From positions 18,867 through 82,866 of the forward strand of contig CAPGBJ010000035.1 of NCBI GenBank assembly GCA_948616425.1: 64,000 nt of DNA, in the 5' to 3' direction. Below are positions 36,882-45,243 of this stretch, in pieces; position 1 is the stretch's first letter; each line of letters opens with the position of its first letter. The stretch comes from an uncultured Oscillospiraceae bacterium (GTDB lineage Bacteria > Bacillota > Clostridia > Oscillospirales > Oscillospiraceae). The notes beneath the pieces are model-generated. The model was not told where the DNA came from and searched no databases. It saw only the letters and a program-made list of their open reading frames with translations. A program made the translations under genes and the position numbers.

Positions 36882-38774
36882 ATGCAGTTTAAAGACCTGG
36901 GGCTGAACGCCCCCATACTGAACGCCCTGAAGGAGCAGGGCTATACGAGCCCATCCCCCATTCAGGAAAAAGCCATCCCCCCCGCTCTGGCCGGGCGGGA
37001 CGTGTTGGGCTGCGCCCAGACGGGCACCGGCAAAACCTGTGCCTTCGCCACCCCCATTTTACAGCGCCTAGAGACCAGAACCGGCCCCAAACGGCCCATC
37101 CGGGCCCTGATTCTCACCCCCACCCGGGAACTGGCCATCCAGATTGGCGAGAGCTTCCAGTCCTACGGCAAATACCTGAAACTGCGCCACACCGTCATCT
37201 TCGGCGGCGTGGGACAAAACCCCCAGGTGGAATCCCTGAGAAAAGGGGTGGACATCCTGGTGGCCACCCCGGGACGGCTGATGGACCTCCACAACCAGGG
37301 CTTTCTCTCTCTGGACGCCCTGGAAATTTTTGTCCTGGACGAGGCCGACCGCATGCTGGATATGGGCTTCATCCATGATGTACGAAAAATCTTGAAGTGG
37401 CTGCCCCAGAAGAAGCAGACCCTCTTTTTCTCCGCCACTATGCCCCCAGAGATCACTGACCTGGTCAACTCCCTGCTGAAAAACCCGGTAAAGGTTGCGG
37501 TGGACCCCATCTCCTCCCCAGTGGAGGTGATCCGCCAGTCAGTCTATCTGGTGGACAAGGGCAACAAAACCAATCTGCTGGCCCACCTGATGCAGGCCAA
37601 ACGGGTCAAAAACGCGCTGGTTTTCACCCGCACCAAGCACGGGGCCAACAAGGTAGCCCGAGACTTGGGCAAGGCGGGTATCTCTGCCGCCGCCATTCAC
37701 GGCAACAAGAGTCAGACCGCCCGGCAGCAGGCCTTAAGCGATTTCAAGGCCGGGCGGGTCCGCTGTCTCGTCGCCACCGATATTGCCGCCCGGGGGCTGG
37801 ACATTGAAGAGCTGTCCCATGTATTCAATTACAACCTGCCCGAGGTGCCCGAGACCTATGTCCACCGTATCGGTCGTACCGGCCGGGCAGGAAGGGGCGG
37901 CGAGGCCATCGCTTTCTGCGACTTTGGAGAGAAGCCCCTCCTTCGAGACATTGAAAAACTCATCGGCAAGAAGGTTCCGCTGGTGGAGGACCACCCCTGG
38001 CCCATGCAGGTCTTTGAGGCCCCCAAGCGGGACAAGAATGGCAAACTCATCAACGAAGAGGACGCCGAGGCCCGTCAGGCCGCCCGAGAACTGCGCCGTC
38101 AGCGGGAGGAGGCCCTCCGGGCTGCCCAGCAGGCCGGGCTGGAGGCGGCCCGGGCCGGAAGCGACCCAGCACAGTCCCCTCCCAAGAAGAAGCGCCGCCG
38201 AAACAAGAAGGGCTCCCCTGCCCCTGAAACTGTCACTCTCCGCCCCGCCTCCCCGGCGACCGAGGAGACGGAAGGTCCCTCCGACCGCCTGCCCGCTCCC
38301 CCCTCCGCCCCGCGCCGGGGCGTGCGCTCCGGCGCTCTGCTAGACACCGGCGACGCCATGCCTAACACCGAATTCCACCGCCCCAACCCCCTGGACAGCG
38401 ATACCATCATGGACGCCACCGCCCGGCTTCTGGCCCCCCGTCGGTCGCTGCTGTCCAGCCTGCTCCCCAGGCCGGCGGAGAAATCCCAGCACCAGGGGAA
38501 GAAAAAGCAGTCCGGGCCCCAAAAGGCCAAACAGGTCAAGGCGGAGGAGTCCAAAAAGGCCAGACAGGCCAAACCGGAACAGGTCAAAAAGGGCCGGAAG
38601 CCCGTCCAGGAAAAACAGGCGCCCCTGAAAAAAACTGAGAAAAAGAAAGGGGACTCCAGGCCCCCCCGCCGTGACCGGCGGATGCCCCCTGAGCCCCCCC
38701 GGAAAAACCAGACCAAGGACTCCACCGAGCAGGCCAGCTTGATGAAACCCTATTATCTGGATATCGAACGGTAA
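36882..38774 (+). CDS. DEAD-box RNA helicase (RhlE-like)
   Basis: 630 residues. All core motifs are present: Q motif near residue 24, AQTGTGKT, PTRELA, TPGRLMDL, DEADRMLD, SAT and HRIGRTGRAGRGG up to about residue 345. The remaining 250 residues are low-complexity, rich in Lys/Arg/Pro/Ala/Gln, typical of RhlE-type RNA-binding tails, ending LMKPYYLDIER. Acts in ribosome assembly or cold growth. aaaggaag site upstream. The tail is unusually long. Confidence 0.93.
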   Translation: MQFKDLGLNAPILNALKEQGYTSPSPIQEKAIPPALAGRDVLGCAQTGTGKTCAFATPILQRLETRTGPKRPIRALILTPTRELAIQIGESFQSYGKYLKLRHTVIFGGVGQNPQVESLRKGVDILVATPGRLMDLHNQGFLSLDALEIFVLDEADRMLDMGFIHDVRKILKWLPQKKQTLFFSATMPPEITDLVNSLLKNPVKVAVDPISSPVEVIRQSVYLVDKGNKTNLLAHLMQAKRVKNALVFTRTKHGANKVARDLGKAGISAAAIHGNKSQTARQQALSDFKAGRVRCLVATDIAARGLDIEELSHVFNYNLPEVPETYVHRIGRTGRAGRGGEAIAFCDFGEKPLLRDIEKLIGKKVPLVEDHPWPMQVFEAPKRDKNGKLINEEDAEARQAARELRRQREEALRAAQQAGLEAARAGSDPAQSPPKKKRRRNKKGSPAPETVTLRPASPATEETEGPSDRLPAPPSAPRRGVRSGALLDTGDAMPNTEFHRPNPLDSDTIMDATARLLAPRRSLLSSLLPRPAEKSQHQGKKKQSGPQKAKQVKAEESKKARQAKPEQVKKGRKPVQEKQAPLKKTEKKKGDSRPPRRDRRMPPEPPRKNQTKDSTEQASLMKPYYLDIER

Positions 38775-38780
38775 ATCCTT

Positions 38781-38951
38781 CTGTAGGGACGCTTTGTGAG
38801 ATGTCCCTACAGACCGGGACAGAGGCCGCATCGTGCATGTGGCCCCACCCGTCGCTTAGGGCGACAGAGCGCAGGGCCACGGATTGCCCCAACCGTCTCC
38901 CGAAGCAGGACGCTTTATCTCAATGCGGACACAGCAAGTTGTGTCCCTACA
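38781..38951. repeat. REP-like palindromes between helicase and CoA-transferase genes
   Basis: CTGTAGGGAC...GTCCCTACAG (38781-38812, perfect 10-bp arms) and GGACACAGC...TTGTGTCCCTAC (38923-38949). Similar units stand at 4371-4426. The first may also end the helicase message. Between them is CG-rich filler without a gene. Confidence 0.6.
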
Positions 38952-38976
38952 TAAATGAACACAGGAGGAACAAATT

Positions 38977-40314
38977 ATGGATTATCAAGCCCTTTACCAG
39001 CAGAAGCTGACCACCCCTGAGCAAGCGGTGAAGGCGGTCCAATCGGGCGACTGGGTGGACTACGGCTGGTGTACCAACCACCCCGTGGTCCTGGATAAGG
39101 CCCTGGCCGCCCGAAAGGATGAACTTACTGATGTGAAAGTGCGGGGGGGCGTCACGATGTGGATGCCCGAGATCGCCAAGGCCGACGACGCCGGAGACCA
39201 CTTTACCTGGAACTCCTGGCACTGCTCCGGCATCGACCGGAAGATGATCGGCAAAGGGATGGGTTTCTTCGCCCCCATGCGCTACTCCGAGCTACCTCGG
39301 TTCTACCGTGAGAATGTCTCGGTGGACGTAGCCATGATTCAGGTCACCCCTATGGACAGCCACGGCAATTTCAGCTACGCCCTGGCCGCCTCCCATCTGG
39401 CCGACATGCTGGACAAGGCCAAGGTGGTCATCGTGGAGGTCAACCAGAACCTGCCCTGGGTCTATGGTCTAACCGGCTGTGAGATCAACATTGCCGACGT
39501 GGACTACGTCGTCGAGGGGGACAACCCCGCCGTGGCCCAGCTGGGCGGAGGCGGCGAGCCCACCGACGTGGACCGGGCGGTGGCCAAACTGATCGTAGAG
39601 CAGATCCCCAATGGGGCCTGTCTCCAACTGGGCATCGGCGGTATGCCCAACACGGTGGGCTCCATGATCGCCCAATCCGATCTGAAGGACCTGGGCGTCC
39701 ACACCGAGATGTATGTAGACGGCTTTGTGGATATGGCCCTGGCGGGCAAGCTCACCGGCAGCCGCAAGGCTCTGGACAAGGGGCGTCAGGTCTACGCTTT
39801 CGCCGCTGGCACCCAAAAGCTCTACGACTACGTCAACCGCAATCCCGCTGTCATGGCCGCCCCGGTGGACTACACCAACGACGTGCGCATCCTGGCCCAG
39901 CTGGACAACTTCATCTCCATCAACAACGCCATCGACATGGATCTCTTCGGCCAGGTCAACGCCGAGTCTGCCGGTTTGAAGCACATCTCAGGCACTGGCG
40001 GTCAGCTGGACTTCGTCATGGGCGCCTACCTCTCCAACGGCGGCAAGAGCTTCATCTGCATGTCCTCCACCGTCACCGGCAAGGACGGCTGCGTTAAAAG
40101 CCGCATCGTCCCCACCCTCACCCCCGGCTCCATCGCCACCGACCCCCGCTCCTGCGTGCAGTACCTCGTCACCGAGCACGGTATGATCAACCTGAAGGGC
40201 CTGTCCACCTGGGAGCGTGCCGAGGCTATCATCTCTATCGCTGACCCCCAGTTTAGGGAGCAGCTGATTCAGGACGCCCAGAAGATGGGCATCTGGCGCA
40301 GAAGCAATCGGTAA
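38977..40314 (+). CDS. Butyryl-CoA:acetate (4-hydroxybutyrate-type) CoA-transferase
   Basis: 445 residues of the acetyl-CoA hydrolase/transferase family I fold. N-terminal domain from MDYQALYQQKLTTPEQAV, C-terminal domain with the catalytic Glu in GQVNAESAG and the block SGTGGQLDFVMGAYLSNGGK. This close pattern is the one of butyryl-CoA:acetate CoA-transferases of butyrate-forming gut Clostridia, which end butyrate synthesis; 4-hydroxybutyrate or propionate transferases are the alternatives. caggaggaac ribosome site. No other butyrate genes are adjacent. Confidence 0.88.
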   Translation: MDYQALYQQKLTTPEQAVKAVQSGDWVDYGWCTNHPVVLDKALAARKDELTDVKVRGGVTMWMPEIAKADDAGDHFTWNSWHCSGIDRKMIGKGMGFFAPMRYSELPRFYRENVSVDVAMIQVTPMDSHGNFSYALAASHLADMLDKAKVVIVEVNQNLPWVYGLTGCEINIADVDYVVEGDNPAVAQLGGGGEPTDVDRAVAKLIVEQIPNGACLQLGIGGMPNTVGSMIAQSDLKDLGVHTEMYVDGFVDMALAGKLTGSRKALDKGRQVYAFAAGTQKLYDYVNRNPAVMAAPVDYTNDVRILAQLDNFISINNAIDMDLFGQVNAESAGLKHISGTGGQLDFVMGAYLSNGGKSFICMSSTVTGKDGCVKSRIVPTLTPGSIATDPRSCVQYLVTEHGMINLKGLSTWERAEAIISIADPQFREQLIQDAQKMGIWRRSNR

Positions 40315-40316
40315 TC

Positions 40317-40345
40317 AAAAATCCCGGCCTCCTGGCCGGGATTTT
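40317..40345. terminator. Terminator after CoA-transferase
   Basis: AAAATCCCGGCC with GGCCGGGATTTT; also serves the converging minus-strand gene ending at 40347. Confidence 0.88.
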
Positions 40346-40346
40346 G

Positions 40347-40730
40347 CTATTTCTCCACCATCACACAGCGGACCCCATGCTCCTTTAGGGCGGCCTCCAT
40401 ATCAAAGGGAGTGGCCAGCTTGGCGGTCTTATAGCCCTTATAGAAGACCCACTTCTTCTTGCCGTCCTTCTTGAACACCGTTATCCCCAGGCTGTAGGAC
40501 AATCTGTTCTTCAGCTCCCAGGGACTGTAGGACAGTTCCACATGATCAATGTTTCCAAAGGGGATGGGGGTAGGGATTCCCGTGTTCAGCACCAGACTGC
40601 CATTCTCAAAGAAAAATGCCCCGGCGTTGGACTTGTTTTGATACCGGCTCCGCTTGACCACAAACAGGGCTACCACTCCGACTAGGAGGGCAAGCTGGAC
40701 AAAAATGATGATGTAATTCAGGGCTCCCAT
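40347..40730 (-). CDS. Small membrane protein, function unknown
   Basis: 127 residues from MGALNYIIIFVQLALLVG, with gaggaagag upstream. One N-terminal helix (about 4-26), then a cytoplasmic domain of alternating strands (NGSLVLNTGIPTPIPFGNI, SLGITVFKKDGKKKWVFYK) that looks like a PH-like barrel. Not assigned to a family by me. Confidence 0.7.
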   Translation of the reverse strand: MGALNYIIIFVQLALLVGVVALFVVKRSRYQNKSNAGAFFFENGSLVLNTGIPTPIPFGNIDHVELSYSPWELKNRLSYSLGITVFKKDGKKKWVFYKGYKTAKLATPFDMEAALKEHGVRCVMVEK

Positions 40731-40802
40731 ATGATCTCTTCCTCTCTTTTTCAGGGAATTTGCTCCCACAATATAACACAGATCTGATCGGGATACAAGC
40801 TT

Positions 40803-40964
40803 TTACACCAGCTCCCACTGGAAGTTCTCCAGCTTCAAACGGCTGCCCAGTGTGGTCCCCTCGGGCAGCAGAAACATGGTAATAGCGTGCTGACCGCCAT
40901 CGTCGGCCACCAGATCCGCGTAGTCGCCGTTGATCGCCCGGACAGTATAATAGATGGTGTCCAA
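40803..40964 (-). CDS. Small protein of 53 residues, start TTG
   Basis: Reads from TTG with aaaggggga 8 bases upstream: DTIYYTVRAINGDYADLV and on to FQWELV. Composition and strand pattern suggest a small beta barrel of the kind seen in short 'DUF3006-like' clostridial proteins. Clear codon structure and ribosome site support it, but no family is certain. Confidence 0.55.
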   Translation of the reverse strand: MDTIYYTVRAINGDYADLVADDGGQHAITMFLLPEGTTLGSRLKLENFQWELV

Positions 40965-41058
40965 TAAAACTCCCCCTTTCAGCCCGGATAAAAGTCCGGT
41001 TTATAGGACTGTTCCTCTTGTATGATAGGGTTACAATACAAGAAAGGAGCAAGACACT

Positions 41059-41178
41059 ATGGATTATAACATCGTTTGGGTAAGAGGTCATGTAGAGGTT
41101 TATGACTGGGCGGGGCGGTTTTGCTTCTCCGCCGACAATGAGCGCGAGGCCCGAGAAGAGCTGGCCCTCACTGCCTGA
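41059..41178 (+). CDS. Small protein of 39 residues
   Basis: MDYNIVWVRGHVEVYDWAG then RFCFSADNEREAREELA; aaaggag 8 bases before the ATG. From memory this resembles short proteins in related gut Firmicutes (DUF6061-like: RGHVEVYD, F.FSADxxxEA). Followed by a terminator, so a free-standing unit. Confidence 0.65.
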   Translation: MDYNIVWVRGHVEVYDWAGRFCFSADNEREAREELALTA

Positions 41179-41184
41179 GCACTG

Positions 41185-41222
41185 AAAGCGCCCCTGGGGA
41201 GAGATCCTTTCAGGGGCGTTTG
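41185..41222 (+). terminator. Terminator after the 39-residue protein gene
   Basis: AAAGCGCCCCTG with CAGGGGCGTTT, 7 bases after the stop codon. Confidence 0.8.
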
Positions 41223-41517
41223 TCTGCGCGACATGGCCCCCTCTTTTTCACGGCCCATATCGCTGCAATGAAGCTGGGACCGTCAAGCCCCCTATTGTTT
41301 CAACCGATATGCCCTCCTGCACCATAGGACATCTGTCTGAACGGGAAACCTGCCGCTATCTTTTCAGTCCTCTCCCCGTCTGCCACCATTATAGTGGATA
41401 TGAAAGGCCATATCAAGCCTATTGTAGACGGATTGTCCCAGGGTCAGCCCCGGAGTTTTTTCAGGCGCCAACTATATCCAGCTAAATATCCAGATTTTCA
41501 AATTCGGTGTGGCAATA
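41223..41517. other. Gene-free boundary stretch
   Basis: About 295 bases between the 39-residue gene and the end of the accessory operon. No reading frame with a ribosome site; base composition drops in GC towards the right. This is the left edge of the accessory region. Confidence 0.5.
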
Positions 41518-41551
41518 GAAAAGAGACAGTGGCCTCCCACTGCCTCTTTCT
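41518..41551 (-). terminator. Terminator of the six-gene operon
   Basis: On the minus strand AAAGAGGCAGTGG pairs with CCACTGTCTCTTTT and runs into TTTTCTATT. It lies 47 bases after the stop codon of the last gene. Confidence 0.8.
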
Positions 41552-41561
41552 CCATCAAAGG

Positions 41562-41578
41562 CTAGGCGCTGTTTGAAA
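41562..41578 (+). repeat. 17-bp direct repeat, left copy
   Basis: CTAGGCGCTGTTTGAAA, identical to the start of the MITE-like element at 52161-52177. It may be the remnant of another copy of that element, at the left end of the accessory region. A chance match of this length in 64 kb is not negligible. Confidence 0.5.
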
Positions 41579-41597
41579 GGCACCCAGCCTGGTGGTG

Positions 41598-42278
41598 CTA
41601 CTGCACCGCCTCGATCTTCAGCCGCCCCTTTGTCTTTACCCAATAGCCTTTGTCATCTCTCATAAGGACCACTTCTTGTTTACACTCAACCCTAAACTTT
41701 TTTGCGTCAGGATATTGAGGCGGGTCGAACTCGAAACATACACGGAACAGGTCGTTCAGTACACGCTCGTTGGCGTAGTCTTTGGCTGGCACAGCTTTAA
41801 TCACTCCATTTTGATATTGCGTTGCCACCAGTTCCCCCTGCTCTCTTTCAACCAGGTACACCCGTTCACGGTAGGTGTTGATGCAATCCTGATCCCGTAG
41901 ACCGCACGTAAATCTTCTTTTAATGGAATCGCTCCAGCTTTCCCCTGCAGAATAAGCTGCTGCACAGGAGGTGCCCCTTTTTTCCCGCTGCAATTCTCCC
42001 TGCGCCTGAACAGGGAATTCACCTTCCAGCGGAACATCAATCTCCGATGTTGTTTCAGCCTGTATCGGCGATGAGACAACTGCGTTCTGACTGTCCTGCC
42101 TCTCGTCACTCTTTTCAGGACTGCCTGGTTTCTGCTTTGCGCTCTCTTTCTTCTTACGGCGCCTTTTTAGCACATTCTCCTGATAAAATTCCAACAGAAG
42201 AAGCAATATTACCAGCAGGATACCAGAGAACAATATTTCTATTACAAGGAGAAATAGGCACATCAAATTATTCAGCAT
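41598..42278 (-). CDS. Accessory operon gene 6: membrane-anchored protein, unknown
   Basis: 226 residues from MLNNLMCLFLLVIEILF; ggaggag upstream. One long N-terminal membrane helix (about 5-30), then a very basic stretch (KRRRKKKESAKQK), a Ser/Gln/Glu-rich linker and a C-terminal domain from about residue 120 with strands (RVYLVEREQGELVATQYQ, KKFRVECKQEVVLMRDDKGY). No known domain. It ends the operon 23 bases after the actin-like gene and before the terminator at 41518. Confidence 0.7.
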   Translation of the reverse strand: MLNNLMCLFLLVIEILFSGILLVILLLLLEFYQENVLKRRRKKKESAKQKPGSPEKSDERQDSQNAVVSSPIQAETTSEIDVPLEGEFPVQAQGELQREKRGTSCAAAYSAGESWSDSIKRRFTCGLRDQDCINTYRERVYLVEREQGELVATQYQNGVIKAVPAKDYANERVLNDLFRVCFEFDPPQYPDAKKFRVECKQEVVLMRDDKGYWVKTKGRLKIEAVQ

Positions 42279-42301
42279 ACATCATGTCTCCTCCAGCCAT
42301 T

Positions 42302-45229
42302 CTATGCCACCAATTCCATATAGAACACTTCCATAAACACCCGTACCAGCGAAGCGCGCCCATCACCTGTATATCGGTTCAGCGCATCTCTTATATCGTC
42401 TGCAGTGATATTGCGCAAAGGATACTTATCTTTAAAGACTGTTTTATAGGCAGCAATATACTTTAGAAAGAGACTTGCATAATCTTGCTCTTGGCCGGCC
42501 TTTTTCGGTTTGAAAACAGCCGTTCTAGCTTCTTCCAGCAGACCTCGGGACACTTCTGATTTTGGATCAGGGCCGGTCTGTACCGCAACATGGGAAAATT
42601 TCCCCTTCATTACGCTCTTGCGCCCCAATTCAAAAAATGTCTTCGCTACCGATTCACTTTCAATGGCATAGTTTGTCCAATCCAGAATTTGAGAGCCCTT
42701 CCCGCCCACTGATATCACAAAGGTCCCTGGCTGCTCTGTCACCGCCAGGTCCCCTGAATCGACCAGCAAACCAACCTGGCAGCCTAATGCAAAGAACATC
42801 AGCGAGACGCTGTGCACAATTTTGCGGCGCAAGTCCATCGCCCATCCCGCTGGTTCCTCACTGTTGCACGCTATCTCATAATTTGTCTGTAAAAAGCAGC
42901 CATAAAATTCCAGGATGCGGTCCACTAAAGCATTATGTGCTCCATTGATACTATTTTCCCCCTCTATCGCCTGCACATCCTGTACCATATTTCGAAAAAC
43001 TACCTGCTCATCCGGTAGATAAAACTGATTGAGACATCCCGCCACCCAGCGGGTAAACATACTGCGACCTGCTACATTGACAGAATCATGCCACTTCATC
43101 TCCCGTTTGCTGGAAGTCCCCTGCCACAGAGCAAGGTCTGTACTTCCGCCGCCAATATCTATGACCAAATATCCTTTTTGGGCATTGGCACTCCCAAATT
43201 TGTCATACAGGAAGTAGCGGGATGTTGCATCGCTTTCGGTTACATAATTGTCTACATCACATGTAATTGACCTAGCTATACCTTTTAAATAATCCACAAT
43301 TTCAGTCTGCCAGACTCTATGAATCGTACTTTTCGTTGCCTCCTCCATAATCGCTGGAAGCGCATATTTCCATGTGATCTTTGTTACACAATATTTTCGA
43401 TACAGGATATTCATGACATGCAGACATAATTGCTTTAAAAAGGCCTCATAGTAGTCTTTGTTGGCCTGAGCGCCCCACTTCAGGTCTGTCATAAGCCAGC
43501 CGGCCCCATTCTTGCCATCCAGCCGCTCGTCCGCCTCATCCTGGTAAATTACACCGTCCAAAATGGGTCTCGCATTTAGTTTCAACGCCTTCGTACTTCG
43601 ATTATAAATAGAAAACACTTTTTGGGCGCAGCAGTCCTCCTCCTTGGTCTGGGAAGCAGAGGTCTGGTGAGGCGCCACAAAATAACTGCGCATGATATTC
43701 CGCTCATTCCCGCTGCTGGTGACAATCAGCGGGCCGTCATCTGAAATAAAAATCTCATGCTTGCCTTCGCGATCAGATATCTTTGCAAACACCCTGGTAG
43801 AACTCGTCCCAAAATCTACCGCCACCTGGGCGGATATTTGTACATTTGCATCCCTGCTGACAGTTTGGACCGGAAGCGTAATCATCCCGATGGAGGCAGT
43901 ATTCCCATTCTCAAGCAGGCGTACAGCCAGCGGAACTGCATCAGGAATATACTTTGTTCGGGCGACATACTTAGATCTGTATATCAGTCCTGATGTATCC
44001 GCGATTTCAAAGTTTCCAAACTCGTAGTCGTCCTCCACCATAATATAATATTGATTATATATATCACAAATCTTATTGGGCCAGACGGCAATCAAGGGAA
44101 GTTCAAGCGCATGATCGTCTTTATAGTAGAACGCCTCACCTTTCCCCGCCCCAGGTTGAGCAGATATCCGATAGTCCTTTACCAGGTCCATACCCACATT
44201 ATTAGGCAAATGGGCCTCTACACGGATATAGTCCCCCTCCTTCTGCTTGATCATCCTCATTGAGATCCCCTTTGCAAGACCAAAAGGACCGCAGTACTCT
44301 CTCACCTGGGGATGGAGCGGTAAAAAGGCACAGAGATTTCCATCCCCTTGAATCTCGTAGTTCTTTTGATGGCTGCACATTTGAAAGACAGTATGCTCGG
44401 GGTCATAAAAACAGCAGAGTTGATCCGAAAACAGCTCCTTAGCCGATATGATATCCTTATTAAACTTCAAGTTGACCGCTACAGAACTCTTGAGCCCACC
44501 CAAGATTGAGACCGCTTTAGGGCAGTTCTCAATGGGGGTCAACGACAGAGACAGCCTGTCTTTTCCTGACAAATTGACCCCTAAATCCGCTGAATAGTCG
44601 TCTAAATGCTCTAAGATCACATATCCATTCGAATTTATCTGATTTCGGATCTCATTGGTCATCTGTTCCAGCCAGTAGGATACTACCTTTTTATCCGGTT
44701 CCTGAAGAACCTCTTCCGGCGATTTAAATTTGCCGCTCTGGTCAAACCACGTAATTTCCGTCAGCTCAGAAAACACTTTACGCCAATCTGCCACAGGGTA
44801 GACCAATGTGGCCGGAGAGTAGAGAAGCAGGTCCTGCTCAATGCCGTCTTTATTCTTCCAAACCAAGACATAGAAATCTGTTCCGTTCCAATTCTGTTCC
44901 GCTTCAGTAAAAATAGAAAAGTTTTCAGGAAGGAACTGCAGCGACCTGCTGAATGCATTTCCATCATTAGGAATTGTGACCTTTTTCCAAGACACAGGAA
45001 AGTCATAATAGTTCTGAAGCGCCAAGATCGTAATCAGGCCGCGCCATGTATAAACCTCATCCATATGTCTTTTTTCTTTATGGGCCCTTTCCAGTGCAAG
45101 ACGAAATTGAATAGCCTTTCCATACACATCGGGTATAGAACAATCGTCCCCCTGTACCGCCCCACCAGGAAGATCTTTGATGATATCATCCATATGGGAA
45201 ACCGGTTTCCATATTTTACTACTAGGCAT
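42302..45229 (-). CDS. Accessory operon gene 5: large protein with actin/Hsp70-like ATPase core
   Basis: 975 residues. Residues 1-465 have no motif I know (segment MDEVYTWRGLITILALQ is striking). From residue 467 there is an ASKHA ATPase: phosphate 1 VDFGTSSTRVF (471-481), connecting TWKYALPAIMEE (near 620), phosphate 2 LVIDIGGGSTDLALW (688-702) and an adenosine-type FVISVGGKGSQIL near 820. All ATP-binding elements are intact. The closest idea from memory is the SrfB-like or plasmid actin group. Overlap-free, 14 bases after the tubulin-like gene. A nucleotide-driven filament or chaperone role is inference. Confidence 0.8.
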   Translation of the reverse strand: MPSSKIWKPVSHMDDIIKDLPGGAVQGDDCSIPDVYGKAIQFRLALERAHKEKRHMDEVYTWRGLITILALQNYYDFPVSWKKVTIPNDGNAFSRSLQFLPENFSIFTEAEQNWNGTDFYVLVWKNKDGIEQDLLLYSPATLVYPVADWRKVFSELTEITWFDQSGKFKSPEEVLQEPDKKVVSYWLEQMTNEIRNQINSNGYVILEHLDDYSADLGVNLSGKDRLSLSLTPIENCPKAVSILGGLKSSVAVNLKFNKDIISAKELFSDQLCCFYDPEHTVFQMCSHQKNYEIQGDGNLCAFLPLHPQVREYCGPFGLAKGISMRMIKQKEGDYIRVEAHLPNNVGMDLVKDYRISAQPGAGKGEAFYYKDDHALELPLIAVWPNKICDIYNQYYIMVEDDYEFGNFEIADTSGLIYRSKYVARTKYIPDAVPLAVRLLENGNTASIGMITLPVQTVSRDANVQISAQVAVDFGTSSTRVFAKISDREGKHEIFISDDGPLIVTSSGNERNIMRSYFVAPHQTSASQTKEEDCCAQKVFSIYNRSTKALKLNARPILDGVIYQDEADERLDGKNGAGWLMTDLKWGAQANKDYYEAFLKQLCLHVMNILYRKYCVTKITWKYALPAIMEEATKSTIHRVWQTEIVDYLKGIARSITCDVDNYVTESDATSRYFLYDKFGSANAQKGYLVIDIGGGSTDLALWQGTSSKREMKWHDSVNVAGRSMFTRWVAGCLNQFYLPDEQVVFRNMVQDVQAIEGENSINGAHNALVDRILEFYGCFLQTNYEIACNSEEPAGWAMDLRRKIVHSVSLMFFALGCQVGLLVDSGDLAVTEQPGTFVISVGGKGSQILDWTNYAIESESVAKTFFELGRKSVMKGKFSHVAVQTGPDPKSEVSRGLLEEARTAVFKPKKAGQEQDYASLFLKYIAAYKTVFKDKYPLRNITADDIRDALNRYTGDGRASLVRVFMEVFYMELVA

Positions 45230-45243
45230 AAAATATCACCTTT

